Positions 45,504 to 56,764 of a DNA stretch of 64,000 nucleotides are shown in pieces. The position numbers and the translations under genes were made by a program. The stretch is from the NCBI RefSeq assembly GCF_022376445.1, contig NW_025955036.1, forward strand, positions 62,001 through 126,000. The letters run 5' to 3'. The first letter of the stretch is position 1; every line of letters begins with the position of its first letter. The stretch is from Fomitopsis serialis. Lineage: Eukaryota > Basidiomycota > Agaricomycetes > Polyporales > Fomitopsidaceae. Below the pieces are notes generated by a model that did not search any database, had not been told where the DNA came from, and saw only the letters and a list, made by a program, of their open reading frames with translations.

Positions 45504-48500
45504 ATGGACTCGTCAGCACCATATCAGACCGCAGCACTCCACGACCCATCACCGCTCCAGCACACCGCGCCCGCATCGACCTCCTTCCAGCCCACGTACT
45601 CCCAGCAGCCCTCCCCGCGCTCCCTCCAGATAGCCACCGGTGCGGCAGGCGCACACGCACCCGAGCCCGAGGAGCAGACCGCCCACCCCCTGCGCTCGCG
45701 CGGGCAGCACGAGCTGCTTGCAGACGCGGAGGGGGACCCCTCGCACAGCGACCATGGCGCGGACGCGGCAGCTGCGCCCGACTCCATCGCCCACGCAATG
45801 ACCCGCGGGCCCGGTCCGCACGGCGGACTCACTAGCCCACTCACGCACAAGGAGCGCGAGCTCCTCAACCACCTCGATCGCCTCAAGTTCTTCCTCGCCA
45901 CCGCGCCCTCGCGCTGGTCCGGCGACGACCCGTCGTCTGCCGCTGCCGCGGGCCTCCCCGTCGGCCACCCCAGTAGCGCGCACCCTGCGCTGAACCGCTT
46001 CCTGCTCCCGAACTCGGAGTATGTGAGCTGCGTGCTTTGGGGCGGCCTGTACCACATCACCGGCACGGACATCGTGCGTGCGCTCGTCTTCCGCTTCGAG
46101 GCGTTCGGGCGGCCGGTGCGGAACATGAAGAAGTTCGAAGAGGGGGTGTTCAGTGATCTCCGGAACCTAAAGCCAGGTATGGACGCGTGTCTTGAAGAGC
46201 CCAAGGTGAGCACTGCTTCAGTCGCTGGTACTTGCCTCGAGATGCGTGCGTATGCGCGCATACACGGACAGGTTGCGTGGTCGCTGGATGTCTGGGGTCG
46301 GTATATGCGCGTATATGAGTAGACGCTGTGATACATCGTCGATCATGCTGCTATACGTGCCCCTAGACGCGCGAGAGGCTTGATTCCAGGTCCTAGACCT
46401 CTGGTCTCCACGTTAGAACGGCAATGTGGAGATCGATATGCGCATCGACTGCGTTCGTGTCAAAATCAGTGAGGACCTGGGATCGGAGCCAGCATCTCAA
46501 CGGGATGCTCTGAACGGACCGTTACGAACCCTGGATGAGAGCTAGGGTTTCCTACTCTTCATCAGGGTTTTGAAGGGTCACTGTTCACAATCCATCTGTT
46601 CTTTTCCTTGTCAACGCCACTCGCCAATCGTTCATATGTCCGTCGAAGTGAGAGATACTGACTTAATCTGATCCAGTCGCCCTTCCTCGACCTGCTGTTC
46701 AAGTATCAATGCATCCGCACGCAAAAGAAGCAGAAGGTTTTCTACTGGTATGTTCTGGCATCGCACTAACTGCCTCCGCATCCTTGCTCACTCTCCAGAA
46801 AGGTTCTCCGTCCCCCACGACCGTCTCTTCCTCGATGCCCTCGAGCGGGATCTCAAGCGTGAGAAGATGGGCATGGAGCCGACCACAGTCGTCGTAGGCG
46901 AGCCCGCGCGCTCGTTCACGTATGACTCGAAGCGTTCGCTGTACGAGCAGTTCAGCAAAGCGCAGAGCGGCTCTGACAACGAAAGCGAGCTAGAGGGCCC
47001 TGCGCGCCCCAACGAGCAAACGGGCGAGTCCGACGGCGAGTCCGCGAGTGCGTCGGCGCAATCTGACGTGGAATCCGAGGCAGCTCAGGGAACGAAGACG
47101 ACGAAGAAGTTCGGGCCGGCGTCGCCCTTCTTCTCGATGTTCAGCTTGTTCGAGGGCTCGCCGACGTACAAGCAGCGACGGAAGAAGCTGCATCGCACGC
47201 GGCGGACGCCGCCAGACGCATACAGCATGGACGGCTACATGGGCCGGATGCACGAGCCGCACGTCGACCGCTTCGGCCGGGACACATCGCGGATGAGCGC
47301 AAGCGAGCTCTTCATGGCGCAGGCGCGGGGCGACTTCGACGGGCAGAGCAACCCGGACCTCATCGCGTCGCAGAAGGAGCGGCAGCGGCGCGCGCTGGAG
47401 GCGCAGTTCGCGCTCGCGAACCGGAATCGCTTCGTGGACCCCAACCGCGCGGGGAGCATGCCACAGGCTGCGCTCGCGCACGACATGCAGGCGTCCATGA
47501 TGATGGAGGGCGGCGGCCAGCCCGCGATGATGCCCGCGTACCCTGGCCACCTGCCCCAGCGCCCTGTACCGCACGCGCGGCACACCTTCCCAAACGCCGA
47601 CTTCCCGCATCACGCGCGCTCGCTATCACAGCCGTTCCCCAGCTCGAGCGCCGTGCCGTTCGGCGACGTCGACGGGTGGCAGGGCGCGCCCGCGGCTCCC
47701 GACATGCTAGCGGAGTCGAGCACGCGCGCGAAGGCGTTCGTCTGCCCGCTCTTCTCGTGCGGGCGCATGTTCAAGCGGATGGAGCACCTCAAGCGGCACC
47801 TGCGCACGCACACCCTCGAGCGGCCGTACCAGTGCGACCGCTGCCAGAAGCGCTTCTCGCGCTCGGACAACCTCGCGCAGCACACGCGGACGCACCTCCG
47901 TGCTGATGAGGGCGGCGAGCTCGGCCCCGAGGCCGAGCAGGAGCCGGAGGAGAGCGACCAGGATGTGAACGTGAACGACGTGCGGATATACGAGGTCGAG
48001 TTTCAGGGCCCGTTGCATGAGGTCCAGGGCGACGAGGAGGGCCTCGTGATGGCGGCGGGTGCGGTGCCAGTCGTCGGTCCCTCCGACGAGGTGCAAGACG
48101 GATATTACTCGACGCACTCTATGAACCCCTCACCTGACCAGCAGGGCAACTTCATGCAAACGGAGGGGTCCCCGGGCTCACAATGGGCGACCGTCCGGCC
48201 ACACTCGAGCATGTCTTACACTGCCGGCCATCCTATGCGCATGTCACCACCGAGTTCGGGATCGCGAACGACTACGGGCTGTCCATGTCGGCGCCGTCAC
48301 ACAAGGCAACGTTCGAACACGGGGCGCTCTACCCCTCGGAGCTCGATGTGGGTGGCCCCGGGCCCATCCGCCGCCATCGCAGCGTCACTCCAGCGCGCTA
48401 TGGCGAGAACATACGCCGCCCGTACAGCGTTGCGTCCGACCACGGCGTTCCTGCCGGGCGTCCCTACCACCCCTACGCCCACGCGTACTCCGCGGAGTCC

Positions 48501-48935
48501 AGTCCGATGGCGTCTACCGTTTCTCTTGGCTACAGCGGTGCGGCGCCGATGGCGAACCTCCACCGGGGGCACTCTCGCGCCGGGTCGGCCTCGAGTAACG
48601 AGCTGCAGGACCAGATGCGCCAGATGATGACGCTGCAGCAGACGGAGATGGACGTGGACCATACGCAGACCGCGGCGTTCATGCGCGACCCCTTGCTCAC
48701 CTCGTACACAGCGCCGTTCCGCACGGACTCGCCCATGCAGTACACGACGACGGCGAGCGCGGAGTACGAGCTCGTGAACATGCTCCCCACCGCAGACGCG
48801 AGCCAGCAGGTGCCGATGTACGGCCTCTACGGCCTCCCGGAGCAGCAAGGTGACCAATTCTCCACCCAGGCCCCGGTCTCGGATGCATCCTATTCAACAT
48901 TCGCGCACGGCGACCCTCAGCAGGTCCTCATGTGA
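45504..48935 (+). CDS. STE12: STE12-type transcription factor with two C2H2 zinc fingers
   Basis: Fungal STE12-alpha regulator, the nuclear output of the pheromone/filamentation MAP kinase pathway. From ATG 45504 ([10 protein letters not shown]) a Pro/Ala/Ser-rich leader leads to the homeodomain-like STE domain: [59 protein letters not shown], then after an intron [20 protein letters not shown] and, after another, [20 protein letters not shown]. Two C-terminal C2H2 fingers are clear ([23 protein letters not shown] and [21 protein letters not shown], about 47740-47895), which S. cerevisiae Ste12 lacks. The first intron (46206-46676) is 471 nt, against about 50-60 nt elsewhere. A frame break near 48250 is repaired by one base. 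The gene lies 25 kb from the pheromone receptor. Confidence 0.93.
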
Positions 48936-49404
48936 ACCAACGGAATCGGATTTACAGCAACAAGCTTAATTTATTCTACTGATCTATCCACTAATGCTCC
49001 CATCTCTCGCAAGTCTCGACATTCTGGACGCCATCGGTTGTATCTATACAGTAATCGCTGTCGTTATTTCCTCTGCCCTGTCCTGCAAAACGGTTTCCGC
49101 GTGTACGGCGTCTCGACACGCAATACCTACTTACTACTTCGCCTAATTATACGCGCCAGACGCGTTTTGTTTTTTTCCACCTACTTGTATATAGCTGTCG
49201 TATATTGGTGGCCGGTTGTACCGTATATCTGCTAACTGCACCCTCTCTTTGTTTACATAGTCGAATGCATGTGCACTGCTTTTTGCGTCGAGTGCATTGA
49301 TTAGCTACAATACAATGGATCGTCCTTCAATACATCTCTTCTTAATACATCGAACGTCGAGCGGCCTGCCACAAGCCTGCCAGTGTCTAATAGTCTGTGC
49401 TCAA
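48936..49404. other. Convergent 3' regions of STE12 and VPS36
   Basis: T-rich and AT-richer than its flanks, consistent with 3' untranslated sequence. No gene. Confidence 0.5.
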
Positions 49405-51590
49405 TCATGCGATCTGTCCGTCCCAGACGTATCCTCGGAATACGTTCACCCAGAGCCTCACTTCTCCGCCACCTGAACTCGCCCAACCGCTCCCTGAGAG
49501 TCCGGACGTGACATCCAAACCTGCGCCGCCCTCGTCTCGACATACCTCCCCCTCCTCTTCGACTTCATTGACCATTTCTTGGGTGAGGCCGATGGGGAGG
49601 GCCTCTTCTCGTGCGACTTCGACGACAGTCTGAGGGCCGGCTAAGGAAGTGACATCAGGAGCAGCAAGCACTCGCGATGTAAGGGAGACGTACCGAGAGA
49701 AAGGAGCCCAACGAGGCGCGCAGCAAACGCTGCCTTGGTGTATGGTGGCGTATGCAGAACTGAGAGCCCAGATGCAGGGAAGGTCCGCGTGTGTATCGGA
49801 GGGTCGGTATACGGAGGGAGCTGCGGGATGACCTGGAGGAAGGTCGACGGAGGGATGAGGGCTGTCCATTCACACATCAGCACAGACCCTCAACCGAACA
49901 GATCGTCCACAAAGTACGCACCGACGCCTCTCGCGCGATTCCACCCTCCCCATACTTCGTCGAGCCCCACCACCCCGCGCTGGCGCATGATGCCCTCGCG
50001 CTTCTCCTTCCCGCCGCCGCCCTGCAGGACCCCCGCGAGCTCCCGCGCAAGCTCCTCGATCCACCGCCGCTCGTCGCGGATCATGTCGAGCGTCACGGGC
50101 GCGTTCGCCATCTGCAGCCCGAGCTGCGCGAGCGAGGACCGGATGAAGGTCGCCTCCTCCGGCTCGACGGCCTGCGTCGTGAGCACCTCCGCGTTGGCGG
50201 GCGTGGGTGATGCGCCTGCGGGGGAAGGGAATGATGGCAGGGCGGCGGCGGTGGCAGTAGAGGTCGAGGACGCGGCGGTGAGCCGCTCGTTGAGGTCTTG
50301 CGCGAGCTTGACCATCTCCCGCCACTTGACCGTGAGCGCCTCGAAGTCCTGGAGTGCATCTTCCATATCGGTCTGCGAGCTCGCCGCGGTCGTCTCGACG
50401 TTGCGCAGGATGCCATCTAGAGATGGAAGTGTGCTCAGCGAAGTGCAAGGCTCAGTCGGGAGAACGACTCACTGATCCCGGAAAGGCCAGATGTCTGGCC
50501 GGTGTGGACTTGTTGCGTGCATGCGAGGTCGCGCTGCTCTGCTAGGCTTCAGCTACATGACGCGCCATAAGCCAAAACCATCAGCAGATGACAGTAAACG
50601 AACGTACCTCCCATCCCTTACCAAGCAGGCTCCGGCGAAGTACAGCATAGAACGTCTTGTCGCCTCCCCTACGGAAGCTCAGCCTGATCATCCTCGGATC
50701 TGGGCCATCCTTGTCCGGGAGCGGCGAGGTCGGGCGCGATGCAGGAGCTGACTTCGCATGGACCGTCTGAGACGCACGGGGCGGGGCTACCCGCTTGGGC
50801 AGCGGCGTGCCGCACATCTCGCACATTGTCAGTGCGGGGTGATTCAGAAAGGTGCATATAGTGCATGATATCTCGTCATTGGGACCTCGGGGTGTCGCGG
50901 GTCTGGGTGAGGACGAAGAAGAGGTGGGCACGCGTGCGAGGTGGACGGAGGAGGAGGGTAGGGAGGAGGAGAGAGTCGCGGCGGACGCAGAGGGTTCACC
51001 ACCGTCAGAGGATGTCGTGGCTGAGCGTGGGACGCCACAGAGAGCACATATACGGGATGCAGCAGGGCTGAGACCTGGTGGGTTGCGGTAGTTGCATACA
51101 TCGCATGTCCACGACAGGAAAGCGGGGTCTTCGGGCGCCGCCAGGCTCCTTGACGGTCCATCGACCGGCGAAGCGGGAGTCTCGATCGGGTGCAGGTATA
51201 GCGTTACTTTGGACGAGCTCGTGAAGAGACCTGCGTAGTACTCCGTCCGGGCAACATGCGCGAGATCCATCTCGAACGAGCGGGTCTCGGGGTGCGACGC
51301 ATCGATGTAGAACAGGCGATGGGTGGTAGCGAACGCTGTGCCAGATTGGTGAGGGGCTGATTTCTCGGTGCTGAGAAAGTGAAGAGGAATGACGATATCA
51401 ACACGGTGCGCTCTTAGAGCCATAGGAAAGGAGGAGACAATGGATGGTGGGGGCACATACTGCGTGAGGACACTCACCCATCATATATGCCTATGCCTTC
51501 CTGAGTGGCTAGCAGTTCCTCATCCTCGTACAGCAAGGCTTGGACGGGTATCGTCCCGTCTACGCCCTTTGTATAACGCCTGAGACTCAT
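49405..51590 (-). CDS. VPS36: ESCRT-II subunit VPS36 with NZF fingers in the GLUE domain
   Basis: ESCRT-II component that binds ubiquitin and phosphoinositides on endosomes and sorts cargo into multivesicular bodies. From ATG 51590 (MSLRRYTKGVDGTIPVQALL) the GLUE domain runs through LATQEGIGIYDG, ATTHRLFYIDA and MDLAHVARTEYYAGLF. Two RanBP2/NZF-type zinc fingers interrupt it as in yeast: WTCDVCNYRNPPG with RICALCGVPR, and ISCTICTFLNHPALTMCEMC. GLUE resumes at IRLSFRRGGDKTFYAVLRRS. The EAP30/Vps36 winged-helix half has MEDALQDFEALTVKWREMVK, TLDMIRDERRWIEELARELA, AYFVDDLFG, FPASGLSVLHTPPYTKAAFA and ends WDGQIA. Introns after IYDG and between later blocks; one spacer near the C-terminus shows shifted frames. 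Confidence 0.9.
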
Positions 51591-52475
51591 GTGTGCTATA
51601 CTCTAACTCTGGAGGTGCACTGTCAACACTTCAATGACGAAGAGGCATGCCACGATATATCGTACGCACGATGTTGAACGCCTAACGAATTGTTCTGTTC
51701 AATGCGTGTAGAACTAGTAGAAGGTGACCGTGCAGAGCGGTCCAGTGCTATCGCGGCTTTCACAGGTCCTCTATGTAGATGCCTTGATCGACTGGCTGTG
51801 GCGATCGATGATATGCAAAGCAAGCCGAGAAGCCCTAGGTTGTCGCTTCATATGCTGCAGACGAGGAGATGAGTCCAGTGAGTCCAAGAGGCTCAGCAGC
51901 TTGTGTAGTGAATAACTAGTGGCGCACACGACCGGGCATTTCACGTAGTGGGCGAACAGGTAGCTGCCAGTGTGCGCCGAGTATCAACACCTTAGTCGAC
52001 GTCGCACAGAGTGGATCGAATATAATCCAGGACCAGAAGTGTCGTGAACGAGAGCCAGATAGATGAGCTCGATCGACTGGAGGAGAGAGGGAAACGGAGG
52101 TCGGCATCGTCGTACACGACCACGTGAGGCGTGTCTCCTGCGCGCGATGTGCAGCTGCCTGCCGTCCGGCGTCGGCCTGGTGCTCATCGATATCGCAGCT
52201 CAAGCTCAAGACTGACTCAGAGGTATGCATCGCGTAGATTCGTACCCGTGGATACACCTGCAGTTACTCTGAAATGACTATCTATACAATAGGCGAATTG
52301 CTAATCACCGGTCCGAAGCCTATTGTTACATACAGCGCGCAAGCGTCCCCTGATAGTCCAATGGGTTTTACAAACGAGTGTGTCGACAACGTCCGATGTC
52401 CAGTCACGGTTGCTCAGAAGGTCCATACAGCCTAGTGTCCCAAGATTACAAATCGTAGTCCTAGCCCCGCTACGC
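51591..52475. other. Intergenic: VPS36 promoter and F-box 3' side
   Basis: No gene recognised. Short overlapping frames on both strands at 51623-52257 lack motifs. Confidence 0.45.
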
Positions 52476-53840
52476 TCACCACGGGTCCCACAGTTCCGGC
52501 TTTGCTTCAGACGAGACTTTCTCAAGACAGGCTTCGGCGCCGACGTGACCGACACCTTCCGCGGCCGTACGGAAACGATCCGGCGCGCGCACGAGAGCGG
52601 GAGTCTCGTCGAGACTTCCGCCGTATATGCATCCATCTGGGCCGGCGTACCAACGCCCCCGTCGCACTCGACGACGAGCCGGTGGACACCATCGAACTGC
52701 GGCTGCGACAGGATGCTGTCCAGCGCGTCGAATCGGATGTGCTTCATTTGGCCCGGTTTGCGGAGGCGTGGCAGTTGCACGGTGATGTCGCGGACAGAGG
52801 GGGAGTTTATCTGGGAGAGGAGCCCAGGAATCCAGTCGCTCCTCGTGTCCAGAAAGAGACATAGCGAGCTGAGCGAGGCGTTGTGGACTAGACGAGGATA
52901 CGTGCCTGTAGATAGAGTATGAGTCTCATGTTTCGGTAACCTCTGTATGCTCGCGCCCAGCACTTACCTGCGTCGCCTTCCCACTCGGATACTCTCTTGT
53001 TTTTTCTTCTGGTCGCACGGCGTGACGCTACGCCGATCTCCAGGCGTCGCAGCGAAGGCCCTGCTGCCGTCAACAAACGTTCGACGTGCTCGACATCTTC
53101 GGCGCTGATGGTCGACACGCATATAGTCTCCAGATTCTGCACGGTGGCAGCCATGAACAGCCAGTCTGCGAAGGCACTCGACCATTCCATATCGCGCACC
53201 GAGAGCGACTTCAGCTTCAGACACTGCTTGCAGTCCCGGAGCGCCTGCACGTCGTACGTCTTCTTCACCCAGTCCACCATCCAACACGACAAGCTGGTCA
53301 GCCTCGGCAACGAGCACACGAGCGTCGAGAAGTCGTTCAGCGTCGGAAACTGTATGCGGCGCAGCTCCAGCGTCGTCACGCTCGCGAACCGCGCGAACGC
53401 GGGGTAGAAATCCGGGTGTATGTACGGATAGAAGTCGCGGCGTATGTCGATCCGGAGCCGCTCCACGCACGACAGCTTCCCCGCGAGCTCGAAAGGGAAC
53501 GTGCCAAAGAGCTGGGACTGCGAGTAGTACGGCGTGACGAAGAGCTCGCGGAGCGTCGCGCCGAGGCCCGGGTCCGCGGCGAGCTGCGCGGTGTAGCGCG
53601 AGAGCTGGTCGAAATTGTAGAGCTCGACGCGGGCGAAGAGGTTGTGCCGGCTGCGCTCGTGCCACCGCGGCAGGTCAGCGCGCACGCGAGGAGCGTCTCG
53701 CGGTCGGGCCAGACGAGGTCGATGATGAGCTCGTACACTTCGAGCGGGAGCTCGGGTACTGGCGGTGGCGGCGGCGGCATGGTTTTGAAGTTGGGCGTGG
53801 TTGACATGGTGGGCGCGGTGGGCGTGGTGCAGGATGACAT
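52476..53840 (-). CDS. F-box-like/leucine-rich protein of mushroom type
   Basis: The N-terminus after a Pro-rich leader (ATG 53840, MSSCTTPTAP) reads PELPLEVYELIIDLVW and TLLACALTCR, an F-box-like start common in Agaricomycetes; such proteins may link targets to SCF ubiquitin ligases. A frame shift near 53685 joins to LPRWHERSRHNLFARVELYN. Repeated leucine-rich strands follow (SCVERLRIDIRRDFYPYI, FASVTTLELRRIQFPTLNDF, LKLKSLSVRDMEW, VQNLETICVSTISAEDVEHV, LRRLEIGV). After a short intron the sequence continues with ASLSSLCLFLDTR and VRDITVQLPRLRK. The most likely end is the stop at 52476 (PELWDPW), reached after a one-base correction near 52573-52575; without it the frame runs to 52301. Target and role unknown. 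Confidence 0.65.
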
Positions 53841-56764
53841 TTGTGCTTCGGTTTTAATACGCGCGCGAGGCGGCGGAGTAATTTGGTTGGTGTGAGGAAG
53901 CCCATTGTGGGTGCTTCGAGAGATGACTGAATTAGTGGGTCTCCTGGTAGCGCAGCATGAGTTTTATGCCAAGGAAGGACTAGTACAATGAGACTTACAG
54001 AGAGTACTCTTAATACGTTGACAGTCGACTAATCACTAGTCACCTGAGACGTGGATGTTACAAAGTGTCTGCAAGTCGGGTGCACCTGATGCTTGTAAAC
54101 CGCCTGTTCACGAAGATTCCGATAGTACGACGTACAGCACCGTAGGTTGAAAGTGAATGTAATCCTGGAGAGACCAGCTGTCCGTCAGAGAGGGTGCCTT
54201 TTCACGAATGTTGAAGGCCATTCAACATACCTGCCGTCAGAGATGTGTATTCCCGGTACGTGCTTGCTGCCGGATGGGTGATGATCGAAGCGCAGCAGCG
54301 GTCGAACACTAGCAACTGCATGTAAGGGCCCATCACGGTACCTGGCCCTGTGAACAGGTGGACCAACAAACTTACCGAAACGGTGCCAAAACGGCCACGG
54401 TGAGCAGGTTCGGTGCCTCAGCTTGCAAAGCCGCGCACTGTACGGTAGCATAATCCATCAGTCCAGGCACGGCGCAATCGAGAGCAGCTGACCAGAGCTG
54501 ACCTTGACCACCTCCGGATCTGGGCTCGGGCGGAGACCCGTCGCGAGTTGGTGGAACGAACGGCTGCTGCAGCGGCGGACGCTGATGAGACGGAAGTCGC
54601 TGGGGCACCATACTTATAACTCACGTCGCCTCACTCACTCCGAGAGGAGAAGTCGCGCGCAACGCTATATTTACATCGAAGCGCTACAGGATTAGCTATA
54701 CAGCGGCGTCGGGGCGAACATGATAAGATGTAACCAAGCTGGCAGCTGTCGTAACGCTGTCGTGAGAACAGACAACGGACGCCGTCGGAGGGTCACTGGT
54801 GCAGCCAGACACCAAGTTGGGACGTAAGAACGGCGTACGAGCATGTGGCGAATCACAGAGCGCTCATTACATGGACATGTATGAGCGTCTGCATGTCGAG
54901 GTCGTGACGGACAGATACGGCGTAGATGGACATTCGGGGTGCAATCACAAGGAGAAAAAAGGATACCAGTGCGTCGCAGTTGCTGAACGGGGACATCGCG
55001 CCAACATACTTCCTCGGTCAAGAAGTACCGTCGTGGCCAAGTCGTGGCCGTCGCCATCAGCTGCTCTTCTCACAATCTGAGTGGGAAGGTTATTTTTGGG
55101 ATGAGGCCGCGTCAAGAGAACCGAAGAGGGGCCATGAATACGTCCTCGAGGTCGAGGAGTTAGATCGGACTTGGTATTGATAGGTCGCCCGGTCACCCTC
55201 GGAATATGGTGGAGTATCCGTGAGGGCGTCACTGATCCCTGGTCAGCCGGCCTGCCAGTGATTGTAGCATACGCCGCTAGAACGTGGACAGACGTTGCGG
55301 CCCAACGTCAGGTCGACTAGCTTGAACGTCGGGACTCGAGTCCTGTGGGGAGAGAACCTCAGAGCCTCGCGTAACCAGCGTGGAAGACACGAGTACAAGA
55401 CTCCTTCACATTTGCGTCACATCATAGCGAAGGGATCATCGCACTGCCCACGCCGCGGACAGTGCACATAAGGAGATGAAGACGATGTTCGCACCATGAA
55501 GAAGCGGATGGAGAACGCCCCGCGTGCGGTTGTTGCCAACGCACAAGACGTCCTATGATCTGGCTATAATAGCAGCAGGGATTGAACGCTCGCTTCGGTC
55601 CAATGGAGCACTTCCAGTGCTATATCGGTTACATCTGGCACTGTCGAGACGCAGGGAGGCTGGACGAGACTATGATGCTCACGAAGGGTTCTTGAAGGTT
55701 ATAATCGTGAGTCAGATCACGGTGTCTGACAGAGGGCTGAGTATCAGGCTCGTATAGTCCTGCTGCATATCATTGAATCAGATCTTCTGCAGCCGCGAAG
55801 ACAATAGAGAACTGAACATACCACGTTCGTCGACGGCCCAGCACGATGGGTTCCGTTTGAGACTCAACAGTAGTATTTGTATACGACGCCTTCTCTGATT
55901 CCATAGTTGAGTACATATGCTTGCGCAGCCTCGCCCCGGCAGTGTTTGGTCAAGATAAAACGTTAGTATGAGCGCACAGTGCGTTCACTGGCAATGGAAG
56001 TACATACGTGCATGTGACGGTACATGTTGGGACATGTAGCGAGTGTCATGATAATCACGCTATGTATAGTGCTGTCACACTGAGACGCCGGATGTACTGT
56101 CACGGCATGGTCGTACTACCGGCCTTCTTTCCGTCCTCCATGAGCAACGCACTTTCCGCCGGCGACCAACGCGATGGCATTGGACACACTGGCATTGTCT
56201 ACTCACAGCTCTATATGTCCCTGGCTTGTTTTGGTTCAAATGCATAACGCGCAGACATACATGGGACCGGGTGTGTTTAGCGTTCAGCCATATAGCGTTC
56301 AACTGCAACGAGGCATTCAAAATCGGCGCGTATCGGGCGTTCATAAGTCCAAGGCCTTGGGATGGCATGTTCGCCGCGCGGCGCGCTGTGGACTCTGGAG
56401 GGACGCAGCCCTGTGCGTTGCAGAGGGTGTGTGTATGTTGTAAACGTCAATACACCTGAAACTGAGTATGTTATGCAGCTTCCGTTTGTCCAGTCACATG
56501 AAGTCTGAACCTGAATCGGAAAGGGCTACAACGCACAGCTATCGACTCTGAGACGGGCCGGACCCTGTAGCGGCCCCAAGTAGAAGTCGTTGTCGCACAG
56601 CCCGCAACCACAGCCGCGTGTCCACAGGTACAGTTATTCCTTCGACTTAATTGTACGAGACTCGTGCTACAAATCATCATCATCTCCTTGCGTACTACTA
56701 CCCGCCTGTCCTGCCGGTGGTGCTCCGTTGCACACCGCGATCTGACCCTTGACGATCTCGACCG
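53841..56764. other. 2.9-kb stretch without a recognised gene
   Basis: The longest candidate is a minus-strand frame starting MVPQRLPSHQ at 54611 with possible splice signals near 54375 and 54225; it shows no domain and I leave it out. A minus-strand Arg-rich frame at 54692-55057 and plus-strand frames near 54926-55180 and 56008-56459 are equally unsupported. The last 150 nt are the promoter of the next gene. Confidence 0.4.

Noticed and set aside
46545..46552. Telomere-like TAGGGTTT in the long STE12 intron
   Set aside because: A single short copy, not a repeat array; chance is likely.
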